DNA of 53,459 bases from Actinomycetota bacterium (GTDB lineage: Bacteria; Actinomycetota; Thermoleophilia; Gaiellales; Gaiellaceae), in the NCBI GenBank assembly GCA_005885245.1, contig VAWR01000055.1, forward strand, positions 1 through 53,459, read 5' to 3'. Shown in pieces: positions 26,295 through 33,518 of the stretch (its first letter is position 1; every line of letters starts with the position of its first letter). A program made the translations under genes and the position numbers. Under the pieces are notes generated by a model, which saw only the letters and a program-made list of their open reading frames with translations, was not told where the DNA came from and ran no database searches.

Positions 26295-26990
26295 ATGGCC
26301 GACGCGACCCTGACCTGGCTCGGACACGCTGCGTTCCGCCTCGACTCGCCGGGCGGCAAGCGCATCTACGTGGATCCGTGGCTCGAGAACCCGAAGTGCC
26401 CGGACGCGGAGAAGGCTCCCGAGCGCTGCGACGTGATCGCGGTCACGCACGGCCACGACGATCACGTCGGCTCGACGATCGAGCTGTCCAGGAAGTTCGG
26501 CCCGCTCCCGATCGTCGCGCTGGTGGAGCTGAAGGGCTGGCTGAAGGAGAACGGAGCTCAGGCGGATGACCTGCCGGGCCCGAACAAGGGCGGCACCGTC
26601 GAGGTCGAGGGCATCTCGTTCACGCTGACGAACGCGTTTCACTCCGGTTCAGCGCCGGACGGGTCCTACGGGGGCGAGCCAACGGGCATCGTCGTCGGGT
26701 TGGAGGATGGGACGAAGGTCTACTTCGCGGGCGACACGTGTGTCTTCGGCGACATGCAGCTGATCGGCCGCATCTACTCACCCGACGTAGCGGTTCTGCC
26801 GATCGGCGGTCACTTCACGATGGACCCGCGGGAGGCGGCCGTCGCGTGTGAACTGCTCGGCGCCGCGCGGGTCGTCCCGTGCCACTACGGGACCTTCCCA
26901 TTGTTGAGCGGCACGCCCGACGAGCTGAAACGGCTGGCGGCAGGGGTCGAAATCGTCGCACTCGAGCCGGGCGGCTCGCTCGAGCTGTGA
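26295..26990 (+). CDS. Metallo-beta-lactamase-fold hydrolase, UPF0173 type
   Basis: 231 aa from ATG 26295, with a strong AAAGGAG 5 nt upstream. The metal motif is THGHDDHVGS. WLGHAAFRL at the N-terminus, AFHSGSAPDGSYGGEPTGIVV and YFAGDTCVFGDM complete the UPF0173 pattern. CHYGTFPLL supplies a late His ligand. Cytoplasmic; substrate unknown. Followed by a GTGA overlap with the next gene. A TACGCT hexamer about 37 nt upstream of the start could be a -10 box. Confidence 0.9.
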   Translation: MADATLTWLGHAAFRLDSPGGKRIYVDPWLENPKCPDAEKAPERCDVIAVTHGHDDHVGSTIELSRKFGPLPIVALVELKGWLKENGAQADDLPGPNKGGTVEVEGISFTLTNAFHSGSAPDGSYGGEPTGIVVGLEDGTKVYFAGDTCVFGDMQLIGRIYSPDVAVLPIGGHFTMDPREAAVACELLGAARVVPCHYGTFPLLSGTPDELKRLAAGVEIVALEPGGSLEL

Positions 26991-27262
26991 GGGAGCGCTG
27001 GTTCGGGGCAACGGGCCGGCGCGTGCCGGAGATCGCCGTCGAGGGGGAGATCGACCTCGACGACGCGCTCGTGCTCGACGAGGTCGTGGTGCAAGAACTG
27101 CAGACCGCACATGAGGTAGGACGTCCGATCGTGGTCCGCGCGGCTTCCCCAGAGGAAGTGAAGGCCGCGCTCGCGCACCCCGAGGTGGCGGTCGCACTCG
27201 TGCCGCCGGATCGGCGCGACCTCCTCGAGCTCGACCTGCGCGAGCTGACGTATGGCCCGTAG
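26987..27262 (+). CDS. Uncharacterised 91-aa protein
   Basis: GTG 26987 overlaps the upstream stop (GTGA), and the 3' end overlaps the DUF1028 gene by 11 bp, so it is translationally coupled on both sides. Sequence: VRERWFGATGRRVPEIAVEGEID then acidic and beta-rich segments (LDDALVLDEVVVQEL, RPIVVRAASPEEVKAAL, VAVALVPPDRRDLLELDLREL). No cysteine, no membrane segment, and no family recognised. Overlap on both ends argues it is real. Confidence 0.6.
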   Translation: MRERWFGATGRRVPEIAVEGEIDLDDALVLDEVVVQELQTAHEVGRPIVVRAASPEEVKAALAHPEVAVALVPPDRRDLLELDLRELTYGP

Positions 27263-28112
27263 CGCCGTCGTCGCAACGTACTCGATCGCCGCATGCGACT
27301 TGCAGGCCGGCCAGTGGGGAGTGGCGGTGCAGTCGAAGTTCCTCGCGGTCGGGTCGGTCGTTCCCTGGGCCGAGCCGCAGGTCGGTGCGGTCGCCACCCA
27401 GGCGTGGGCCAATCCCCGCTACGGACCGGACGGTCTCGCGCTGCTCCGCTCCGGCAAGACGGCGGAGGAGGTGGTGGGCGCTCTCACCACGGCGGACGAG
27501 GGTCGCGAGCACCGTCAGCTCGGCGTGGTCGACGCGGCCGGGCGAGCGGCGAGCTACACCGGCGGGGAGTGCAACGACTGGGCGGGGAGCCGCAGCGGCG
27601 ACGGCTACGCGGCGCAGGGAAACATCCTCGTCTCCGGCGAGACCGTGGACGCGCTGGCCGTCACGTTCGAGTCCAACGCTCACCTGGAGCTGGCCGAAAG
27701 GCTGATCGAATGCCTCGCCGCCGCACAGGCGGCCGGTGGTGACAGCCGCGGTCAGCAGTCCGCCGCGCTGCTCGTGGTCGAGAAGGACGCCGGCTACGCG
27801 AACCTGTCGGACTCCGTCGTCGATCTCCGCGTCGACGATCACGATCGTCCCATCGCCGAGCTGCGGCGGCTCTACTCGCTGCACAACGAGCTGTTCGGCG
27901 TGACGCCGCCGGAAGACTGGCTCGACGTCGATCAAGCGTTGGGTGCCGAGCTACGACAGCGTCTCGACAGGCTCGGCTACGAAGGGGAGCTCGACAGGGC
28001 CTTCAACGCCTGGGCCGGTACGACGAACCTGGAGGACCGCACCGACGGCGTCGAGCGCATCGATCCGGTCGTCCTCGAGGTGCTACGGAAGCAGTCGGAA
28101 TCCTCCACGTAA
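27252..28112 (+). CDS. DUF1028 family protein with C-terminal peptidoglycan-binding-like segment
   Basis: 286 aa. DUF1028 proteins have an Ntn-hydrolase-like fold. Seen: TYSIAACDLQAGQWGVAVQSKFLAVGSVVPWAEPQVGAVATQAWANPRYGPDGLALL, then YTGGECNDWAGSRSGDGYAAQGNILVSG. The C-terminal part (SLHNELFGVTPPEDWLDVDQALGAELRQRLDRLGYEG) is the peptidoglycan-binding-like extension common in this family. No signal peptide, so a cell-wall role is uncertain. The TAA stop lies inside a palindrome. Confidence 0.85.
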   Translation: MARSAVVATYSIAACDLQAGQWGVAVQSKFLAVGSVVPWAEPQVGAVATQAWANPRYGPDGLALLRSGKTAEEVVGALTTADEGREHRQLGVVDAAGRAASYTGGECNDWAGSRSGDGYAAQGNILVSGETVDALAVTFESNAHLELAERLIECLAAAQAAGGDSRGQQSAALLVVEKDAGYANLSDSVVDLRVDDHDRPIAELRRLYSLHNELFGVTPPEDWLDVDQALGAELRQRLDRLGYEGELDRAFNAWAGTTNLEDRTDGVERIDPVVLEVLRKQSESST

Positions 28113-28202
28113 CACTGTGTTACTTGGAACTCCACGCCGGCCCATGCCAGTCTGGGACTCAGCCGAGACGCCTCCGTTTTTCCAAGTAACACTGTGTCAC
28201 TT
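28109..28202. repeat. REPIN-like doublet of inverted palindromes
   Basis: Palindrome A, GTAACACTGTGTTAC (28109-28123), is perfect. Palindrome B, AAGTAACACTGTGTCACTT (28184-28202), has one mismatched pair. The larger units 28109-28129 and 28180-28200 are inverted copies of each other with 19 of 21 positions matching and 50 nt between. A covers the TAA stop of the DUF1028 gene; B covers the TGA stop of the convergent deacetylase gene. It may also end transcription in both directions. Confidence 0.65.
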
Positions 28203-28853
28203 GCGCTGGCGCGGCGCGTGCACGCCGGCCAGGGTGACGAAGCGGTAGCCGCGGGCGCGGACTGCTTTGATCACACCCGGCAGCGCTTGCGAGTCGATCG
28301 TGCTGCGGTCGCGCGAGGAACCGAGGTGCATCAACACGATCTCGCCCGGCACGAGATTGTCCAGAACACGGCGCCGCGCACCCGCGACGCTCTGGAGCCG
28401 AAGGCCCATCCAGCCCCAGGTATCGACGGTCCAGCGCACGGACACGTAGCCGAGCCGACGGACGATTCCCAGCGTACGCGCGTCGCGTGCGCCGTACGGG
28501 AAGCGGAAGAGCGGTCGCGGGTCGCGCCCGGTTGCGTGCAGGATCATGTTCTGCGCGCGGATGATCTCGCGCGTCACCCCCGGCGTGGAGAGCCGACGCA
28601 GGTCGAGGTGATTCACCGTGTGGTTCGCCACCGGGTAACGCCGGCCGATCACGCGCGCGAGCAGCGGGTACGACTGCACGAAGTGGCCGGTGAGGAAGAA
28701 TGTTCCGGGAACGTGCTCCCGACGCAGCGCAGCGAGGACTCCCTTCGCGCCCTCCGCATTCCCACCGCCGTCGAACGTGAGCGCCACGACATGCCGACGC
28801 GTCTGGAGCCGGACGAGCTCGCCGGCGACGATCGCCGGCGGCAGTGCGAGCAT
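28197..28853 (-). CDS. Polysaccharide deacetylase (NodB-homology, CE4-like)
   Basis: 218 aa. NodB motifs: ALTFDGGG (residues 25-31), NHTVNH (H78, H82), RFPYGARD, DTWGW and IVLMHLG. The second Asp of the usual TFDDG is Gly29, so one metal ligand is missing, although TFDGG variants are seen in actinobacterial relatives. No clear signal peptide is evident from this start. ATG 28853 overlaps the upstream stop (ATGA). Last gene of the leftward operon. Chitin, peptidoglycan or related N-acetylated sugars are possible substrates. Confidence 0.82.
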   Translation of the reverse strand: MLALPPAIVAGELVRLQTRRHVVALTFDGGGNAEGAKGVLAALRREHVPGTFFLTGHFVQSYPLLARVIGRRYPVANHTVNHLDLRRLSTPGVTREIIRAQNMILHATGRDPRPLFRFPYGARDARTLGIVRRLGYVSVRWTVDTWGWMGLRLQSVAGARRRVLDNLVPGEIVLMHLGSSRDRSTIDSQALPGVIKAVRARGYRFVTLAGVHAPRQRK

Positions 28854-29581
28854 CAGCCGTCGCCCGGCAGACGAACTCCCGCGGCCCGCAGGCGCAGGGC
28901 AGGGACCGGATCAGCTGCAGGCTGAGCGACGAGCATGACGGCGCCGTAACCGTCCCCCACGAGCGAATCGACGAGGAGTTGCAGGCCAACCGCCAGCGCG
29001 AAAGCCTTGTGCGCGTGCTCGCCGCCGAACGGCACGAGCTCCTCGTCGGAGGCAGCGCCCGCAATCACGTCGCCGTAGGTCACTCGCCCCATCGACACGT
29101 CGCTGACGATCGGCTTGCCGTCGGAGCTGGCGATGCCGATGGCCAGGGGATTCGTCCCGGTGAGCTTCGGTCCCCCGTCGGGATGGCCGAGCCGCGGCGG
29201 CGAGGTCGCCGTGAGGACGGCGAGGAGCCCGCCCGCTGCAAGCCTTCGAGCCCAGTAGCCGAGCATGCCGGTCGGAAAGCAGTCGCGGGCCACGATCAAG
29301 CGGGCCGCCTCCGGCGGGTCCTCCAGCTGACCCGCGCAGATCGCAGCCAGCGTCAGGTAGCCGAGCGCACCGCGGCCTTCCCACCGCTCATAGCAAGCCT
29401 CCGCAACGACGCACTCGGGCTCCGCGCCCGCATCGATGCCGGGCAGGGTCTCGAGCCAGTCCACTCGTGCAAAACCGTGGCCGCGCTTGCCGCGACGTTC
29501 CGCGTCCTCGAAATGGTCGGCGAGCGTCTGCGCGTCGGCGGCAGAGAAGCCGAGAGCGGTCAGACGCGCCAACAGCTCCAC
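28853..29581 (-). CDS. Compact Ldh2-family (malate/L-lactate dehydrogenase type) oxidoreductase
   Basis: 242 aa from GTG 29581, against about 330-360 usual. The N-terminal part has the catalytic-His region (RRGKRGHGFARVDWL). The middle has LTGTNPLAIGIASSDGKPIVSDVSMGRVTYGDV, typical of NAD(P)-dependent Ldh2 enzymes. The canonical NSNHFG loop is not seen, and roughly the last 80 residues of the family appear absent. The frame is uninterrupted and coupled at both ends, so this is a short form rather than an obvious pseudogene; activity is uncertain. Confidence 0.65.
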   Translation of the reverse strand: MELLARLTALGFSAADAQTLADHFEDAERRGKRGHGFARVDWLETLPGIDAGAEPECVVAEACYERWEGRGALGYLTLAAICAGQLEDPPEAARLIVARDCFPTGMLGYWARRLAAGGLLAVLTATSPPRLGHPDGGPKLTGTNPLAIGIASSDGKPIVSDVSMGRVTYGDVIAGAASDEELVPFGGEHAHKAFALAVGLQLLVDSLVGDGYGAVMLVAQPAADPVPALRLRAAGVRLPGDG

Positions 29582-29593
29582 GTTTGGGGAGGC

Positions 29594-30670
29594 CTAGGGC
29601 GAAACCATCGTCAGCGGTTTGACGATCGAACCGCGATCGGCCGCGAGCAGCGTCTCCGCGATCCTCCGCAGCTCGCCTGCGCTGTCCGAGTGGGGCGCCG
29701 CCGCCATCAGCGGCTCTCCGGCGTCGCCGCATTCACGAAGGAGGGGATCCAGGGGAACCTTGCCGAGCAAGGGAATGCCCAGCTCGTCGGCGAGCCGTTG
29801 CCCGCCGCCGGAGCCGAAGACCTCGCCGGTCATGTTCTCGACGACGCCGACCAGCCGCATCCCGGTCTTCTGCGCCATCACGCCTGCGCGCGAGGCGACC
29901 TCCTCTGCGGCAGGTTGTGGCGTCGTGACGACGATCGTCTCGGCGCGAGGCAGCAGCTGGCCGAGCGAGATCGCAACGTCACCGGTACCCGGGGGCATGT
30001 CGACGACAAGCATGTCGAGGTCACCCCAGTGCACGTCCGACAGAAACTGCTCGAGCGCGCGGTGCAGCATCGGCCCGCGCCACATCACCGGCTGGTTGTC
30101 GTCGAGGAAGAAGCCGATCGACATCAGCTTCAGATCGTGTTTCACGGGTGGGACGATCATCTTGTCGACGAGCACCGGCTTCTGGCGGATGCCGAGCACG
30201 TGCGGAATGGAATGGCCGTAGACGTCGGCGTCGAGCACTCCAACCTGCTTGCCCCTCTGCGTGAGCGCGACCGCCAGGTTGGCAGTGAGGGTGGACTTGC
30301 CCACGCCCCCCTTGCCGCTGCAGACGGCGAGGACGCGCGTCGAGGCGTCGAGGGAGAGCCCCTTCGACCTCTCCTGCACACCACCACGCAGCTTGGTTGT
30401 GAGCGCCTGACGTTCCTCGGCCGTCATCACATCGAAGCCGAGGGCCACGCGCTCGACGCCGGGCACGTCGCGCAGTACGTCCACCACCTGTTCCTGGAAC
30501 GAGTCGCGCAGCGGACAGCCCGCGATCGTCAGGGCGATCGTCACTCGCACGTCGCCACCCTCGATCTCGACCCCGCGGACCATGTCGAGCTCGGTCACCG
30601 GGCGGCGAAGCTCCGGATCGATCACGCGCTCGAGCGCCTTCATGATCAGGTCGCGGCTGGGCTCACTCAC
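29594..30670 (-). CDS. mrp: Mrp/ApbC-type Fe-S cluster carrier ATPase
   Basis: About 358 aa from GTG 30670 (GTGA overlap with the LigD-Pol gene). Residues 1-85 form the MIP18/DUF59 domain (MKALERVIDPELRRPVTELDMVRG). The deviant Walker A GKGGVGKSTLTANLA follows, then DADVYGHSIPHVLG and VDMPPGTGDVAISLGQ. The CxxC that normally follows ENM (ENMSYF-CPHC) is absent; here VENMTGEVFGSGGGQRLADEL. That loss is also known in other actinobacterial Mrp proteins. Cytoplasmic carrier for [4Fe-4S] clusters. Confidence 0.92.
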   Translation of the reverse strand: MSEPSRDLIMKALERVIDPELRRPVTELDMVRGVEIEGGDVRVTIALTIAGCPLRDSFQEQVVDVLRDVPGVERVALGFDVMTAEERQALTTKLRGGVQERSKGLSLDASTRVLAVCSGKGGVGKSTLTANLAVALTQRGKQVGVLDADVYGHSIPHVLGIRQKPVLVDKMIVPPVKHDLKLMSIGFFLDDNQPVMWRGPMLHRALEQFLSDVHWGDLDMLVVDMPPGTGDVAISLGQLLPRAETIVVTTPQPAAEEVASRAGVMAQKTGMRLVGVVENMTGEVFGSGGGQRLADELGIPLLGKVPLDPLLRECGDAGEPLMAAAPHSDSAGELRRIAETLLAADRGSIVKPLTMVSP

Positions 30671-31575
30671 GAGTCTGAGACTAGCCGCTCCAGCTTCGCG
30701 GCCGCCGGTGCGAGCGGTCTGGGGTCTTCGAGCACGGGCAGGAAGAGATCGGCGTGCCGCTCGACTCGCCCGAGCGCCTCCGTCATCCCAAAATCGCGCG
30801 GCCGGACGCTCGACGTCAGCTCGTCCCACTGGAGCGGTGTGGAGACGGGCGCGCCCGGCTTCGGCCGCACTGAGTACACGGACGCGATGGTTTTCCCGTG
30901 TCCGTTCTGGCGGTGATCGACGAGCACGCCTTCACGCTTCTTCTTCAGCCACTCCGTCGTGACCTTGCCCGGATGCCGACGTTCGAGGAGCCGCGAAGCC
31001 TCCTCGGCGAAGTGGTAGGTCTGCTCGAACGTCGATCGCCGCGTGATCGGGGCGACGACGTGGATGCCATCCGCGCCGCTCGTCTTGACGTAACCCGGCA
31101 GGTCGAGCTCGTCGAGCAGCTCGCGGATCAGGTGAGCGACCTCGATGGCGAGCTCGAACCCATCGTCCGGCGGGTCGAGGTCGAAGAGGACGAAGTCCGG
31201 ACGGTTCGGCTTGTCGACGCGGGAGTACCACGCGTTCATGTCGATGCAGTGCATCTGCACCATCCACAGCACCGCCTCGGTCGAGTTGACGAGTGGGAAG
31301 TCGACGAGCCGCGAGCCGCCCTCACGCGGCCACGTCCTGAACTGCCGGGTCGGGATCCAGTCTGGCATCCCTTTCGGCGCCTGTTTCTGAAAGAACGGCG
31401 GCCCGGTGCTCCCCTCGCGGTAACGCTTCATCGTGAACGGTCGGTCTCGTAGATGCGGCACGATCGCCGGCCCGATCTTGCGGTAGTACTCGAACAGGTC
31501 GCCCTTCGTGATTCCGTCGCCGGGAAACAGGATGCGGTCCGGCGAGCTCAGCTTGACCGTCTTCGCCTCAGGCAT
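30667..31575 (-). CDS. Stand-alone LigD polymerase-domain protein
   Basis: 302 aa. Matches the primase/polymerase domain of bacterial NHEJ ligase D. The catalytic DxD is in FVLFDLDPPDD (about residue 145), with HCIDMNAWYSRVDKPNRPD just before and TSGADGIHVVAPI after. DELTSSVRPRDFGMTEALGR is the conserved C-terminal segment. No ligase or Ku gene adjoins it, so partners must be elsewhere. It overlaps the GNAT gene upstream by 8 bp and mrp by 4 bp. Confidence 0.9.
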   Translation of the reverse strand: MPEAKTVKLSSPDRILFPGDGITKGDLFEYYRKIGPAIVPHLRDRPFTMKRYREGSTGPPFFQKQAPKGMPDWIPTRQFRTWPREGGSRLVDFPLVNSTEAVLWMVQMHCIDMNAWYSRVDKPNRPDFVLFDLDPPDDGFELAIEVAHLIRELLDELDLPGYVKTSGADGIHVVAPITRRSTFEQTYHFAEEASRLLERRHPGKVTTEWLKKKREGVLVDHRQNGHGKTIASVYSVRPKPGAPVSTPLQWDELTSSVRPRDFGMTEALGRVERHADLFLPVLEDPRPLAPAAAKLERLVSDS

Positions 31576-32026
31576 CGAGCCGCGCTCCCATCACGCTCAG
31601 GCGGCGTCCCCACTCGGATTCCTCGCTCTCCCGCACATACGTTCCACCCATCTTCTCGTAGAACCCGATCGCGTTCGGCTCGGCCTCCCACTCCAGACGT
31701 TCCGCGCCGAGGGCCTTCGCGTGGTCCACCGCCTGACGGAAGAGGAGCGAGCCGATGCCCATGCCGATCCACTCGGGCTCGATCCAGAGGTCCTCGAGCC
31801 AAACGACTTCGTCCTTCGGGATCAGCGAGCACCAACCGATCGCGCGACCGCCGGAGTCGGCGACGAAGACGATCAGCTCCCGTAGACGCTCTGGGGTGAA
31901 GTCGCCCTGGTCGGCCCACTCCCGCACCTTGACCCGCTCGTAGCCCCAGTACCCCTTGGCGCCGGCGGCGATCTCCTTGAGGCGAGCGCCTTCGTCGGCG
32001 CGGGCGGGACGGATGACGACGTTCAT
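31568..32026 (-). CDS. GNAT family N-acetyltransferase
   Basis: 152 aa from ATG 32026, which overlaps the DUF72 stop (ATGA). The acetyl-CoA motif is IEPEWIGMGIGSLLFRQAVDHAKALGAERLEWEAEPNAIGFYEKMG. Upstream beta-strands include VVIRPARADEGARLKEI and VWLEDLWI. The variant loop lacks the usual Q/RxxGxG Arg but keeps GMGIG. Substrate unknown. Confidence 0.85.
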   Translation of the reverse strand: MNVVIRPARADEGARLKEIAAGAKGYWGYERVKVREWADQGDFTPERLRELIVFVADSGGRAIGWCSLIPKDEVVWLEDLWIEPEWIGMGIGSLLFRQAVDHAKALGAERLEWEAEPNAIGFYEKMGGTYVRESEESEWGRRLSVMGARLDA

Positions 32027-32763
32027 GCGGACAGCCGCCGCCTCAACCACCGCGCATTCCTGATCGCAAACGTCTCCCAGTCGTTGTTGAAGTAGGCGAG
32101 GATCTCCACTTCACCGCGCCAGTCCTCGAAGCGGCGCGCCCACTCCTCCAGCTCGCGCTCGCTGTAGTTCCCCCGTCGTCCGCGAGAGCCGTAATGGAAG
32201 CGGATGTACGTCCAGTCGGTCGTGAGCTCATGAGTCTGGAACTCCTTCACCTCCGGCCGATCACCGATCACGAGCGCAGCGCCGTGCCTGCGCAACAGGT
32301 CGTACACGGGCTCGACGAACCAGCTCGGGTGGCGGAACTCGAAGCAGTGTCGTCCCGGCGGCAGCGCGGCGAGTGCGTTGGCAAGCCGGTGGTCGTCGCG
32401 GCGGAAATTCGCAGGGAGCTGCCAGAGCACGGGCCCGAGCTTCGGCGTCGCGACCAGCGGCTCGAGACGCTCGTAGTAGCGCTCGATCCCCGCGAGATCC
32501 GTGAGCCGCTTGAGGTGCGTGAGATAGCGACTCGCCTTGACCGCGAACAGGAACCGCTGCGGGGTCTCCTCCACCCAACGTGCGACGGAGGTCCTCAGCG
32601 GGAGGCGGTAGAAGGTGGTGTTGACCTCGACGGTGTCGAAGTGCTCGGCGTAGTGCCGCAGCCAGAGCCGCGCCGGCTTGCCCTCGTAGAACTCGTCCCT
32701 CCATGACTGGTAGTTCCAGCCCGAGCAGCCTATGCGGATAGGGCGTCTGCGAGCCGCCGGCAT
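32023..32763 (-). CDS. DUF72 family TIM-barrel protein
   Basis: 246 aa from ATG 32763, overlapping the inositol-phosphatase-like gene by 34 bp. Family hallmarks: IRIGCSGWNYQSWRDEFY, FDTVEVNTTFYRLP, FLFAVKASRYLTHLKRL, LWQLPANF, CFEFRHPSWF and TYIRFHYGSRG. It ends with YFNNDWETFAIRNA, which matches the conserved FNND/N motif. No biochemical role is established for the family; UPF0759/YecE-like. Confidence 0.88.
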   Translation of the reverse strand: MPAARRRPIRIGCSGWNYQSWRDEFYEGKPARLWLRHYAEHFDTVEVNTTFYRLPLRTSVARWVEETPQRFLFAVKASRYLTHLKRLTDLAGIERYYERLEPLVATPKLGPVLWQLPANFRRDDHRLANALAALPPGRHCFEFRHPSWFVEPVYDLLRRHGAALVIGDRPEVKEFQTHELTTDWTYIRFHYGSRGRRGNYSERELEEWARRFEDWRGEVEILAYFNNDWETFAIRNARWLRRRLSA

Positions 32764-33518
32764 AGCTCGGGGGTTCCCGCTGCCACGACCCGTGAACGCC
32801 CCTCGACGTCCAGAGGCGCCGCTGCGAAAGGCGGCGCATCGGGAAGGTCGACCGCCAGACCGCGCTCTCGGACGAGCAGTTGCGCCGCCGCGATGTCGAC
32901 GGAACGCGCCGGTTTGAGCGAGCACACGGCGTCGACACGGCCGGCAGCCAGATGGCAGAGCGAGAGTGCCAGGGAACCCATGATGCGCAGGCGGTAGGCG
33001 AGGTCGACCACGGCAGCCGCCTTCTCCGCCACGGAAGCCGTCCGTGTCGCCTCGAAGGAGAGGATCTCGATCTCGCCCTTCGGCAGCTCGCCGTCGAGTG
33101 GACGACCGTTCAAGCGCGCGCCCTGACCGCTGCTCGCCGTCCATTCTTCAGCGGTGCCGAAGTCGTGCACGAACCCGAAGTGGACGTCGCCCATCGTCGG
33201 CCCTGAGGCCACGGCGATCGACAGCGAGAAGAAGCCGATCCCGCGCTTGGCGTTCAACGAGCCGTCGATCGGATCGATGACGACGTACGTATCCCCATCG
33301 CCGACGGTCCCGACTTCCTCGGACACGAGCGTGACATCGCCCGCGCGCGCGAAGCGCGCGAGGATCACACGTTCCGCGGCCGCGTCGATCGCGGTGGTCT
33401 CGTCCCCGCCCTTCCCCGCGCCGACGACCGGCTCGCGGTCGGCGCGTCGCGGTAGCTCCTCGAGCACCCCGCGCACGTCGTCGACAGCATCGCGACAGAG
33501 CGCGAGCCAATCAGTCAA
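32730..33518 (-). CDS. Inositol monophosphatase family protein
   Basis: 262 aa. The metal motif DPIDGSLNAKRGIGFFSLSIA is at about residue 82. The earlier acidic pair lies in LVSEEVG, where the family usually has GEE. The late SVDIAAAQLLVRERGLAVD replaces the usual WDxAAG motif with S-VD. These proteins dephosphorylate inositol phosphates, fructose bisphosphate or similar; the altered motifs leave the substrate open. Coupled to the DUF1015 gene by an 8-bp overlap. Confidence 0.85.
   Translation of the reverse strand: MTDWLALCRDAVDDVRGVLEELPRRADREPVVGAGKGGDETTAIDAAAERVILARFARAGDVTLVSEEVGTVGDGDTYVVIDPIDGSLNAKRGIGFFSLSIAVASGPTMGDVHFGFVHDFGTAEEWTASSGQGARLNGRPLDGELPKGEIEILSFEATRTASVAEKAAAVVDLAYRLRIMGSLALSLCHLAAGRVDAVCSLKPARSVDIAAAQLLVRERGLAVDLPDAPPFAAAPLDVEGRSRVVAAGTPELCRRLADALSA

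Noticed and set aside
28113-28196. CRISPR-like repeat
   Set aside because: Only two units, in inverted rather than direct orientation, with no array or cas genes.
30667-31575. Complete NHEJ locus
   Set aside because: No Ku or ATP-dependent ligase gene in the window; only the polymerase domain is present.
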